From Azospirillum sp. OGB3 (GTDB lineage Bacteria; Pseudomonadota; Alphaproteobacteria; Azospirillales; Azospirillaceae): a DNA stretch of 64,000 bases. The stretch is taken from positions 62,001 through 126,000 of the forward strand of contig NZ_JACHYN010000006.1 of NCBI RefSeq assembly GCF_014192915.1, read 5' to 3'. Made by a program: the position numbers and the translations under genes. The notes under the pieces are model-generated. The model was not told the origin of the DNA, made no database searches, and saw nothing but the letters and a program-made list of their open reading frames with translations. Below, one piece after another: positions 8,718 to 15,443 of the stretch (positions are counted from its first letter, which is position 1; the number at the start of each line of letters is the position of its first letter).

Positions 8718-8777
8718 GTCTCTAACCCTCCCTGTATTCACTTAACCGGAGATCCATTGGATCTCCGGTTTTTTCTT
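8718..8777 (+). ncRNA. Predicted small regulatory RNA 2 (tandem pair)
   Basis: A transcript of about 60 nt is predicted from the G at 8718. It has the same unpaired head with CCCUCCCU as sRNA 1. The perfect 12-bp stem AACCGGAGAUCC / GGAUCUCCGGUU follows (8744-8755 and 8759-8770, loop AUU), then UUUUCUUUU. The stem arms share no sequence with those of sRNA 1, while the head is identical, which points to the head as the functional part. It ends before the convergent DUF6460-like gene. The hairpin has no U-tract on the other strand, so it terminates only rightward transcription. Confidence 0.75.
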
Positions 8778-8804
8778 TTGCCGGCAGCGTTGATTGGGAT
8801 TGCG

Positions 8805-9047
8805 TTACGGACGGTGCCGCGTGCGGGTCCAGCGCATGACCGCTCCGATCACGGACAGCGGAACGACGATCACCGCCCCGATCAGGATGTATGGCAGCGC
8901 CCAATGGAACAGGTCGGCGGACAGCCGGGCGATGTCCTGGATCGTGTCCCAGCTGTTGGTCAGGATGCTGGCCGGATTGATGTCCAGAAAGGACAGAATC
9001 AGCCCGACCACGAAGCACAACAGAAGCGTTCTGACGATCCAACCCAC
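8805..9047 (-). CDS. Small membrane protein, DUF6460-like
   Basis: An 80-residue inner-membrane protein with two hydrophobic helices. One is N-terminal (VGWIVRTLLLCFVVGLILSFL) and one C-terminal (WALPYILIGAVIVVPLSVIGAV). They are joined by the conserved-looking linker DINPASILTNSWDTIQDIARLSADLFH, which I associate with the alphaproteobacterial DUF6460 family. No function is known. The start is not ATG: a GTG at 9047 or a TTG at 9050 follows GAGGTGAT. It is convergent with the sRNA pair. Confidence 0.65.
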   Translation of the reverse strand: MGWIVRTLLLCFVVGLILSFLDINPASILTNSWDTIQDIARLSADLFHWALPYILIGAVIVVPLSVIGAVMRWTRTRHRP

Positions 9048-9050
9048 CAA

Positions 9051-9490
9051 GACATCACCTCGTGCAGACGCCGAACGGCGCGGGATTGATCATGCGCCCC
9101 GTGAAACGTCACCGGCACGCCGACCGTTCCTTGCGGTAGATGGTGATGCCGATGGCGCGTGAGAACGCCTTGGCCCCACCCCAAACGGACGCTTTCGGGT
9201 TATCCCCAATTTCTGTGGATAACTTTGTGGATGAGACGGCAAGCCTGTTGGAGTGGCGACGTCTTGCCCCGATGCCCCCAAATTGAGCATGGCTATCGCG
9301 AGGCGAAGCCACTGGATGCATTGCACATCGCAGGGTCCGGAACGCCGCCGATGGTTCCCGAAACCCTTTGCCTACGACAAAAAGGATATGGGGATAACTG
9401 TGTTGAGCGTTTGGCAGGCGGCGGCTCGTCCGTGGAGGAATCCGCGGACAGTGCGCATTGGTCGGGGCCGTGCGGGTTTTCAAAGGAAGA
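9051..9490. other. 440-bp non-coding region with a DnaA-box-like cluster
   Basis: No convincing gene is seen between the DUF6460-like gene and tRNA-Arg. The region holds four 9-mers close to the DnaA box TTATCCACA. TTATCCCCA lies at 9200-9208. A perfect reverse copy, TGTGGATAA, lies at 9214-9222. TGTGGATGA lies at 9226-9234 and TGGGGATAA at 9389-9397. The first three are packed within 35 bp. This could be a DnaA-binding regulatory or titration site or part of a replication origin. No dnaA, parAB or hemE gene is nearby to support an origin, and AT-richness is modest. Confidence 0.45.
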
Positions 9491-9567
9491 TGGCGACCCC
9501 AGCAGGATTCGAACCTGCGACCTATCGCTTAGAAGGCGATTGCTCTATCCAACTGAGCTATGGGGCC
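9491..9567 (-). tRNA. tRNA-Arg (anticodon TCT)
   Basis: The 77-nt cloverleaf reads on the minus strand from GGCCCCATAGCTC to the encoded CCA. The acceptor arms are GGCCCCA / TGGGGTC. The anticodon stem is ATCGC / GCGAT with loop CTTCTAA (anticodon TCT), and the T arm is GCAGG-TTCGAAT-CCTGC. It reads AGA codons, which are rare in this GC-rich genome. Confidence 0.97.
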
Positions 9568-9577
9568 CCGGTTCGGA

Positions 9578-9874
9578 TCAGAAGCGCGGACGGTCCATCC
9601 GGAAATTGTCGGCGTAGTTGCGCGGACGGACGCGGCGAACCGGCGCATCCTGAACCGTGTAGTCCCAACCCTTGCGCTGGGCGAAGGCGACCGCCTCCTC
9701 CGACGTCTCGAAACCGATGCGCACCTGGTTCAGCGTGTCGCCGGAGCTGATCCAGCCCATCAGGGGTTCCGGCCGGCGCGGGGTCTCGATCTCGTACTCC
9801 AGCAGCCAACGATGCGTCTTGGCACGCCCGGACTGAGTGGCCGCTTTGCTCGGCTGGTAGATCCGGACCTTCAT
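9578..9874 (-). CDS. Complex I accessory subunit, NDUFS4-like (ETC complex I subunit)
   Basis: A 98-residue protein, MKVRIYQPSKAATQSGRAKTHRWLLEYE, containing the ETC complex I / NDUFS4 signature (R-I-Y-x-P-x-K-x-A-x-Q-S-G, then LMGWISSGDTLNQVRIGFETSEEAVAFAQRKGWDY). Members bind the peripheral arm of NADH:ubiquinone oxidoreductase in alphaproteobacteria and mitochondria. The ATG at 9874 is chosen because the family begins there. The gene lies alone between tRNA-Pro and tRNA-Arg, all on the minus strand, so the three may share a transcript. No other nuo gene is in the window. Confidence 0.88.
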   Translation of the reverse strand: MKVRIYQPSKAATQSGRAKTHRWLLEYEIETPRRPEPLMGWISSGDTLNQVRIGFETSEEAVAFAQRKGWDYTVQDAPVRRVRPRNYADNFRMDRPRF

Positions 9875-9923
9875 GACGCGGCATCTCCTCTGATACGTGC
9901 GTGGTGCATCGTTCGAATTTCGT

Positions 9924-10001
9924 TGGTCGGGGCGCCCGGATTCGAACCGGGGGCCTCCAGTACCCAAAACTGGCGCGCTGACCAGACTGCGCTACGCCCC
10001 G
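9924..10001 (-). tRNA. tRNA-Pro (anticodon TGG)
   Basis: A 78-nt cloverleaf with acceptor CGGGGCG / CGCCCCG, D arm GCGC / GCGC, anticodon stem CCAGT / ACTGG with loop TTTGGGT (anticodon TGG), T arm CCCGG-TTCGAAT-CCGGG and an encoded CCA at 9924-9926. It lies 49 bp before the NDUFS4-like gene on the same strand. Confidence 0.97.
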
Positions 10002-10120
10002 ACGTCGCGCAGTGGAATACACGAACCCCGCGCGGACGGCAAGACGCAGCCGCATCTATCCCGCAGGGTGGTGCTTCCGTATGATGCCGCCCTCTTTCGA
10101 CCGCGTCGGCCACCCCTTCC

Positions 10121-10621
10121 GTGAACATCTCCTCCCTGCCCCCGCCCCGTCTCGCCGTCTTCGTGTCCAGGCTGGACGACACCCCGGCCGGACGCGCCGC
10201 CGTGAGCCTCGCCCACGCCCTGCAGCGGCGTGGGTACGGGCTCGACGTGGTGGCGCCGATGGGCGGCGGGCCGTTGCGGGCGGCGCTGCATCCCGGCATC
10301 GGCCAGATCGACCTCGCCAAGCGCCACACCAACACCTCTGTCCTCGCTCTCGCACGGATCCTCGCGGAGCGTCGGCCGAGCGGACTGGTCGGGGTGGGGA
10401 ACGACGCGGGATTGGTTGCCCTGGCCGCCGTCCGGCTGGCGCGGCAGGGCACGCCCACAGCGGTGCTGGAGGATACACAGCGGTCCGACAGCCGGTTGCA
10501 GCGCGCCTTGGGGAGATGGCTGCACCCGCGCGCCAGCATGGTGTCCCCCCTCTTCATGGATCCCGGGGAGGCCGCTCCGCTTATTCTGGCCGCCTTCGGC
10601 TTGCGCGACCGGCTTCGTTAG
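10121..10621 (+). CDS. Glycosyltransferase-like N-terminal domain protein (half GT-B)
   Basis: A 166-residue protein resembling only the first Rossmann-like half of a GT-B (family 4-type) glycosyltransferase: LAVFVSRLDDTPAGRAAVSLAHALQRRGYGLDVVAP, then GVGNDAGLVALAAVRLARQGTPTAVLEDTQ. The second, nucleotide-sugar binding half is absent. The next gene is on the other strand, so no downstream fragment remains. It starts with GTG at 10121. It may be a truncated relic or a small stand-alone protein. The GT-B assignment rests on the N-terminal pattern alone, and no activity can be inferred. Confidence 0.5.
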   Translation: MNISSLPPPRLAVFVSRLDDTPAGRAAVSLAHALQRRGYGLDVVAPMGGGPLRAALHPGIGQIDLAKRHTNTSVLALARILAERRPSGLVGVGNDAGLVALAAVRLARQGTPTAVLEDTQRSDSRLQRALGRWLHPRASMVSPLFMDPGEAAPLILAAFGLRDRLR

Positions 10622-10634
10622 CGGAGACGCGCGT

Positions 10635-11117
10635 TCATCCTCCGGTTCCGAAGGCCGAATGCACCACGCGGTCGCCCGGACGGATGCCCAAACGCGCGCT
10701 CATCCCGCCGTTGATCTCCAGGATGCCCTTCACCGGACCGGCCGAGTTCACCGCATCCAACGAGTGAGGCACGGCGTTGGCGTGGATGTTCACGATGCGG
10801 CCGTCCGCACCGATGAAGATCATATCGAGCGGGATCAGCGTGTTCTTCATCCAGAAGCTGGCCGGCTGCGGGCGGCTGTAGGTGAACAGCATGCCCGCGT
10901 CGGCGGCCATCTTTTCACGGAACATCAGCCCCTGGGCCTGCTGCGCCGGAGTCTCGGCCAGTTCGACGTCAAAACGGTACTTGCCGCCGACGGCGGTCTC
11001 GATGGTCAGGGTGGAGCGCGCAAAGCTCTCCAGCGCCGTCGCCGGCAGGGCCGACAGCAGAATCGCGGCCCCCAACAGAAGCCCACCCAAGAGGCCATGC
11101 ACAGCCCGTCCGATCAT
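10635..11117 (-). CDS. Secreted DUF192 family protein
   Basis: A protein of 160 residues with an N-terminal signal peptide or anchor (MIGRAVHGLLGGLLLGAAILLSALPATA). A complete DUF192 domain follows: FDVELAETPAQQAQGLMFRE, GMLFTYSRPQPASFWMKNTLIPLDMIFIG, VPHSLDAVNSAGPVKGILEINGG and a C-terminal RPGDRVV. The domain is common in bacteria and archaea, and its biochemical role is unknown. The ATG at 11117 is preferred to an upstream TTG at 11126. It is probably periplasmic. It follows the unknown coiled-coil pair on the same strand at 70 bp, so it may be co-transcribed with it. Confidence 0.85.
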   Translation of the reverse strand: MIGRAVHGLLGGLLLGAAILLSALPATALESFARSTLTIETAVGGKYRFDVELAETPAQQAQGLMFREKMAADAGMLFTYSRPQPASFWMKNTLIPLDMIFIGADGRIVNIHANAVPHSLDAVNSAGPVKGILEINGGMSARLGIRPGDRVVHSAFGTGG

Positions 11118-11187
11118 CGCGATCAACCCATCCCTTGACGTTCAAAGCCTGGACGATGCCGCCGCGGCGCGCGCCTGTCCAGCGGCG

Positions 11188-11742
11188 TCACGCCGCCGTC
11201 CGATCGGTGGCGGTTGTGTAGATGTCTTTGGTCAATGGCTTGACCAGTTTGATCTGGTAGCCGGGGCGGGCACTGAAGCGGCGGATGGTCCGCTCCCCGG
11301 CTTCCCGGTCGCTCTCGGCCCAGACGAGATAGTCACGCCCGCGCGCCCACTCGATGGCCAGCGGGTGCAACGCGTCGATTTCGCCAATCTGGCTGTTGAC
11401 GACGGTCACCAGCCATTCCTTGTCGTTCGGATTCCGCCGCTCGGTCAGGATCAAAAGCTGTGGCCTCTGCTTCGTCTGCGCCTCGGACAGGCGTCGCTGG
11501 ATCTCCGACTGCCTGCGGCGCGCCTCGACCGTGTCGGCCATGCACTCGTCGATCTCCTTGGCAAGGTTCTCCTCTTCGCGCTGGAGCCTGCGGATGGTCG
11601 CTTCCAGCTTGCCGATGCTGTCCTTGGCGGCGCGCATCCGGCTGCGGCTCAGCGCCATTTGGGCATCCACCGCCAGCAGTACGTTGCCCAGCCAAGCCCC
11701 GATGGCGATGATCCCCAGGATGATGAGGAAGTTGATCATCAT
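11188..11742 (-). CDS. Unknown membrane-anchored coiled-coil protein (second of a pair)
   Basis: A 184-residue protein I do not recognise. It has one N-terminal transmembrane helix (INFLIILGIIAIGAWLGNVLLAV). A predicted coiled coil spans about residues 27-95 (RSRMRAAKDSIGKLEATIRRLQREEENLAKEID...). A C-terminal globular part (about 96-184) carries PQLLILTERRNPNDKEWLVTVVN, possibly a small beta-rich domain. Its ATG overlaps the stop of the upstream gene (ATGA), indicating translational coupling. The same helix-coil-globular layout in both genes suggests that the two products form a complex at the membrane. This is inference from architecture only. Confidence 0.7.
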   Translation of the reverse strand: MMINFLIILGIIAIGAWLGNVLLAVDAQMALSRSRMRAAKDSIGKLEATIRRLQREEENLAKEIDECMADTVEARRRQSEIQRRLSEAQTKQRPQLLILTERRNPNDKEWLVTVVNSQIGEIDALHPLAIEWARGRDYLVWAESDREAGERTIRRFSARPGYQIKLVKPLTKDIYTTATDRTAA

Positions 11743-12296
11743 GACGCGGGCACCTTGATCCGGCCGGGGTTGGGGCGGCCCTGCGTCTTCTGGAAGGTCT
11801 TGGTGAATCCCATCTTGAACGGGAACGCCACCTCGACGAGTTGCTTGGCCTCCTCCGCGTTGGATGCCCAGACCTCTGCGACGTTGACGCAGCGCCAGAT
11901 TGGGTTGACCTGGGACTTGTCGCCGCCGGACGACGCCTTCTCCTGGGCGACGTTCATCAGGAACTTCGACAGGCCGGCCTGCGGATCGCCCACCTCGTGC
12001 ACGAACACGGGCGGCTGGAGGGCGATATCCGCGATCGCCCGTTCCATCTTGCGGTTTTCGGTTTCCGCGCGGTGCTTCTCGGCGGACACTTGGTTGCGCC
12101 GTTGCACCTTGCCGTTCACCCGGTCCTGAAGCTCGTGGATCTCCGAATGCAGGACGTAGATGCGGTTCTCAAGCTGGCCGATGCCCGCCGATCGATGAAG
12201 GAACTCGGGCAGGAAGCGCTTCAGCATCATGGCGACGGGTACGGCGGCCAGCATCATTGCGGCGATGGTCAGCAGGAGCAAGGTGGTGTTGGACAT
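11739..12296 (-). CDS. Unknown membrane-anchored coiled-coil protein (first of a pair)
   Basis: A 185-residue protein of unknown function. One N-terminal helix (TTLLLLTIAAMMLAAVPVAMML) is followed by a charged coiled-coil segment (about residues 38-85, GQLENRIYVLHSEIHELQDRVNGKVQRRNQV). The C-terminal part reads PPVFVHEVGDPQAGLSKFLMNVAQEK and QVNPIWRCVNVAEVWASNAEEAKQLVEVAFP. The latter resembles a small folded domain that could bind a ligand or partner. It overlaps the next gene by 4 bp (ATGA). About 150 bp upstream separate it from the HDAC-like gene and probably hold its promoter. Confidence 0.7.
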   Translation of the reverse strand: MSNTTLLLLTIAAMMLAAVPVAMMLKRFLPEFLHRSAGIGQLENRIYVLHSEIHELQDRVNGKVQRRNQVSAEKHRAETENRKMERAIADIALQPPVFVHEVGDPQAGLSKFLMNVAQEKASSGGDKSQVNPIWRCVNVAEVWASNAEEAKQLVEVAFPFKMGFTKTFQKTQGRPNPGRIKVPAS

Positions 12297-12446
12297 TGGC
12301 GGCCTGCCCTTTTCCCTCTCCGGCTCCCGGCATGGCGTGAATCATCGGATCGGCCAGCGGGCAGCGCGAGTCGCGCGAATAAAGCTGTCCGATTCGTTCC
12401 AATACGTCAACTGCGTGACATATGTGAATGAAAAGCTTTCCAAAGA

Positions 12447-13598
12447 TTATCCAGTACGGACCATCTTCGCAATTGCCGCAGCGGCAACGCGACGCACCTC
12501 GTCGCGCAGCGGCCCTGGGCGGGGCGCGTCGGCAAGGGTGGTGAACCAGTGTTCCGGCGGGTTGCGTCCGGCGGCCCGCGACCAAGACAGCGCCCGCAAC
12601 ACGCCCTCCGCCTGCGGCGTCGGCGGCACCGCCGGGTCGATGCCGTTCAGCACCGCCCAGATTCCCGCCCAGCAGCGCCCGACAGACCAGGGATTGTAGC
12701 CCCCGCCCCCGACCACCATCAGGCGCGGCGCCAGCCCCGTCAGCGCCGCCACCGCCCGCCACAACGCCCCATTCGACAGCTCCAGCCGGCTCAGCGGATC
12801 TTCGGCGAGCGCGTCGGCTCCGGTCTGGATGACCAGCGCCTCGGGGCGGAACGCCCGCCCCAGCGGCAGGATCACCGTCTCCAGAAGATGGTCCATCTCC
12901 GTGTCGTTGAAGGCCGGAGGGACCGGCAGATTGAAAGCCAGCGCGCCGGGCCGATCCTCCACCTTGCCGGTGAAGGGCCAGCGCCCATCCTCATGGACCG
13001 ACAGGGTCAGCACCCGGTCGTCGTCGGCGAAGGCGTCCTCCACCCCGTCGCCGTGGTGGGCGTCGAGGTCCACGTAGAGCACGCGTTCGATTCCGGCGTC
13101 GAGCAGGGCCAGGATGCCCAGCACCGGGGCGTTGAGGTAGCAGAAGCCGCTGGCCCGCCCCGGACGGGCATGATGGGTGCCGCTGGCCGGGCTGTAGACG
13201 ATGCCGGCGGGCACCTCCGCCAACAGGCGTCCGGCCAGGATGGCGGCACCGGTGCTGATGGCGGGGCGGCGGTACATTTCCGGGAAGATCGGATTTTCCA
13301 GCCGGCCGAGGTTGTAGCGCTCCCCTGTCGCGCCGTCCACGCGCTGGTCCGCCTCCGCGCGGTGGAGGGCGGCGACGTAGTCCGGGGCATGGAAGCGGAC
13401 CAGTTCCTCGGGCGTTGCGAGCGGGCTGTCGCGGTAGGCCTCGTCGGGCAGCCACCCCATGGCGCGGCTGAGGTCGATGGCGGTGGACACCCGCGGGATG
13501 GCCAGCGGGTGCTTCGCGCCGTAGCTGGAGCCCCGGTAGATCTCGCTGCCCAGGAAGAGCGGGCGGGCGGGAAATTCGGTCGGAAATTCGGTTGGCAT
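12447..13598 (-). CDS. Histone-deacetylase family hydrolase (AcuC/acetylpolyamine amidohydrolase-like)
   Basis: A 383-residue zinc amidohydrolase of the arginase/deacetylase fold. It shows the catalytic His pair in GTHHARPGRASGFCYLN, the zinc ligands of DLDAHHGDG, a second ligand region in QTGADALAEDPL and the tyrosine-containing GGGGYNPWSVGRCW. It starts at the ATG at 13598 (MPTEFPTEF). An in-frame ATG at 13628 is possible but adds residues with no family match. Bacterial members deacetylate small molecules or acetyl-CoA synthetase (AcuC). The substrate is not known here. No acuA or acs gene is nearby. Confidence 0.83.
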   Translation of the reverse strand: MPTEFPTEFPARPLFLGSEIYRGSSYGAKHPLAIPRVSTAIDLSRAMGWLPDEAYRDSPLATPEELVRFHAPDYVAALHRAEADQRVDGATGERYNLGRLENPIFPEMYRRPAISTGAAILAGRLLAEVPAGIVYSPASGTHHARPGRASGFCYLNAPVLGILALLDAGIERVLYVDLDAHHGDGVEDAFADDDRVLTLSVHEDGRWPFTGKVEDRPGALAFNLPVPPAFNDTEMDHLLETVILPLGRAFRPEALVIQTGADALAEDPLSRLELSNGALWRAVAALTGLAPRLMVVGGGGYNPWSVGRCWAGIWAVLNGIDPAVPPTPQAEGVLRALSWSRAAGRNPPEHWFTTLADAPRPGPLRDEVRRVAAAAIAKMVRTG

Positions 13599-13725
13599 GG
13601 GGTGGAGAGGTGGAGCGGCGACGCCCATCCGTCAACGCCTTGTGCACAAGGCCCCTTGTCGTGGCCGCGCGGCGATCTCTTTTCTTGAGGGGTATGGGCG
13701 AAAACATCCGCGGGGGAGGCACGGC

Positions 13726-14490
13726 ATGGACGGTGCGTGGCGTCTGGCGGGGGTGGCCGTTGCGATTCTTGCAGCCAGCGGAACGGGTGCGCCGGCCCTG
13801 GCCGATACGCCGGTTGATCTGGAACTGGTGCTGGCCGTGGACGTGTCCGGCAGCGTGGACGCCGAGGAAGGCCGCCTCCAACGGGAAGGCTACGTTGCCG
13901 CCCTCACCGACCCGAAGATCCAGGCGGCGATCCGCGGGGGCCCCTATGGACGCATCGCCGTCACCTACATCGAATGGGCCGGCGACAGCTTCCAGCGCAT
14001 CACCGTACCCTGGACCCTGCTGAGCGATCACGGCAGCGTCGAGGCCTTCGCCTCCTCTCTCGCCGAGTCGCCCACGCTGAGCGCGCAGTGGACCTCGATC
14101 AGCGCGGCCATCGACTTCAGCGCCCGCCTGTTCAACGACAACGAATTCGAAGGCACGCGGCGGGTGATCGACGTGTCGGGGGACGGGGTCAACAACCGCG
14201 GCCGCCCGGTGCAATGGGCGCGCGACGAGGCGGTGGCTGCGGGGATCACCATCAACGGCCTGCCGATCCTCAACGACCGGCCCAACCCCTGGGGCGGAGC
14301 CGCGCCGACGAATCTCGACGGATATTACGAGGAGCATGTGATCGGCGGCCCCGGTGCCTTCCTGGTGCCCGCCGTCAGCTTTGAGGCCTTCGCCGACGCC
14401 ATCCTGAGCAAGCTTCTTCTAGAAATCTCCGGCCTTCCTCCGGACCCCGGCGCCGGCGCCGGCGCGCCAACCGGCCTTGCCAGCCGTTAG
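13726..14490 (+). CDS. Secreted DUF1194 (von Willebrand A-like) protein
   Basis: A protein of 254 residues with a signal peptide (MDGAWRLAGVAVAILAASGTGAPALA). A VWA-like domain follows whose MIDAS motif is DVSGS (about residues 37-41), with Thr and Asp elements in SAQWTSISAAIDF and VIDVSGDGVNNRG. DUF1194 proteins are periplasmic proteins of unknown role in alphaproteobacteria. The ATG at 13726 is chosen because GGGGGAGG lies upstream. The frame is open further upstream but carries no signal peptide. The C-terminus is Gly/Ala/Pro-rich. It is probably monocistronic, with the stress protein 79 bp downstream. Confidence 0.87.
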   Translation: MDGAWRLAGVAVAILAASGTGAPALADTPVDLELVLAVDVSGSVDAEEGRLQREGYVAALTDPKIQAAIRGGPYGRIAVTYIEWAGDSFQRITVPWTLLSDHGSVEAFASSLAESPTLSAQWTSISAAIDFSARLFNDNEFEGTRRVIDVSGDGVNNRGRPVQWARDEAVAAGITINGLPILNDRPNPWGGAAPTNLDGYYEEHVIGGPGAFLVPAVSFEAFADAILSKLLLEISGLPPDPGAGAGAPTGLASR

Positions 14491-14569
14491 CCGGATCGTT
14501 GCCAGATTGGCTCAACAAACATTACCTATGGAGGGCCGGTCACCCGGTTCGAAACCTGCGAGCGAGACC

Positions 14570-15394
14570 ATGCCGATCAAGACGATCCTGCTGCACATGT
14601 CGAACGACGACCGCCACACCCAGCGGCTTGAGGCGGCCGCCATCCTCGCCAAGCGCTTTTCCGCCTTTGTCGAGGTTCTGTTCGTCGCCACGCCGGTGTC
14701 CATGCCCGCCGCCGTGACCGGCCGCGCCGCGTCCTACGCCTACATCGCGGAGGCCACGGCCATCGCCCATGAAAAGGCCGAGCAGATTGAGCAGGAGGTC
14801 CGGCAGACGCTGAAGGACTGCTCCTACTCCTGGGCGATCGAGGAGGGCGACCATGTGGAGCTGCTGGCCGCCCGCGCCGTCTACGCCGACCTTGCCGTGG
14901 TGACTCAGAGCCATGACGACGAGCGCGGCGACCGGGTGGCGCTCCAGGTGCCGGATCGGCTGCCGCTGACCAGCCCCTGCCCCACCCTGGTCCTGCCCCA
15001 TGCCGCGCCGTCCGCCTCGGGGATCGGGCGCCACGCGGTGGTCGCCTGGAAGAACACGCGGGAGTCCGGGCGCGCCGTTCGAAACGCCCTGCCGTTCCTG
15101 AAGGAGGCGGAGAAGGTCACGGTGGTCACCGTCGACCCGCCGGGCCATCGGCTGGACAGCGGACGCGATCTGATGATCTGGCTGGAGCGCCATGGCGTGC
15201 GCAGCCAGCATCAGGCGATCATCTTCCAGGGCGGCGACGTGGGCGACGTTTTGATCAGCGCCTGCCGCGAGCTGGCCGGCGATCTGCTGGTGATGGGGTC
15301 CTACGGCCATTCCCGCCTGCGGGAGATGGTCCTCGGCGGCGCCACCCGAACGGTTCTGGCGAAGCTGGAAGTGCCTGTTCTGATGTCCCATTGA
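14570..15394 (+). CDS. Universal stress protein with two UspA domains
   Basis: A 274-residue cytoplasmic tandem UspA protein. The first domain (about residues 1-140, MPIKTILLHMSNDDRHTQRLEAAAILAKRF) lacks a clear nucleotide loop. The second (about 150-274) ends with the ATP-binding motif G-x2-G-x9-G-(S/T) as MGSYGHSRLREMVLGGATRTVL. Such proteins protect against starvation, oxidants or envelope stress through unknown partners. The ATG at 14570 begins the family match. An open frame extends upstream into the end of the DUF1194 gene and is not used. The gene is followed by a strong hairpin shared with the convergent antiporter gene. Confidence 0.88.
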   Translation: MPIKTILLHMSNDDRHTQRLEAAAILAKRFSAFVEVLFVATPVSMPAAVTGRAASYAYIAEATAIAHEKAEQIEQEVRQTLKDCSYSWAIEEGDHVELLAARAVYADLAVVTQSHDDERGDRVALQVPDRLPLTSPCPTLVLPHAAPSASGIGRHAVVAWKNTRESGRAVRNALPFLKEAEKVTVVTVDPPGHRLDSGRDLMIWLERHGVRSQHQAIIFQGGDVGDVLISACRELAGDLLVMGSYGHSRLREMVLGGATRTVLAKLEVPVLMSH

Positions 15395-15403
15395 CGGGGA
15401 AGC

Positions 15404-15428
15404 GCCGGGCGGTAACGGGCCGCCCGGC
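15404..15428. terminator. Hairpin between convergent usp and nhaD-like genes
   Basis: A perfect 9-bp stem GCCGGGCGG / CCGCCCGGC with a 7-nt loop starts 10 bp after the universal stress gene and 15 bp after the antiporter stop on the other strand. It could serve both transcripts, but no T-tract follows on either side. Confidence 0.45.
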
Positions 15429-15443
15429 GGACCGGACCTGGAG

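Larger units (their letters stand above)
8551..8739 (+). repeat. Two exact 25-bp direct repeats marking the tandem small RNAs
   Basis: The copies lie at 8551-8575 and 8715-8739 and are identical over all 25 bases, starting CTTGTCTCTAACC and ending CCCTGTATTC. The flanking bases differ at once on both sides. The upstream 45 bp are similar only in the FNR-type box and a following CG-AGC. The downstream hairpins have unrelated arms. This pattern indicates selection on the head sequence rather than recent duplication of the whole block. Confidence 0.95.

Noticed and set aside
8744-8770. Bidirectional terminator serving the DUF6460-like gene as well
   Set aside because: On the minus strand the stem is followed by AAGTGAATACAGG without a U-run, so it acts only for rightward transcription.
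9200-9397. Calling the DnaA-box cluster a replication origin
   Set aside because: Four motifs alone are not enough. There is no AT-rich unwinding region and no dnaA, hemE, parA or parB neighbour. It is kept as an observation only.
9491-9567. tRNA-Arg as an attachment site of an integrated element
   Set aside because: No integrase gene lies next to it, no repeated tRNA 3' end is seen in the window, and flanking genes are ordinary chromosomal ones.
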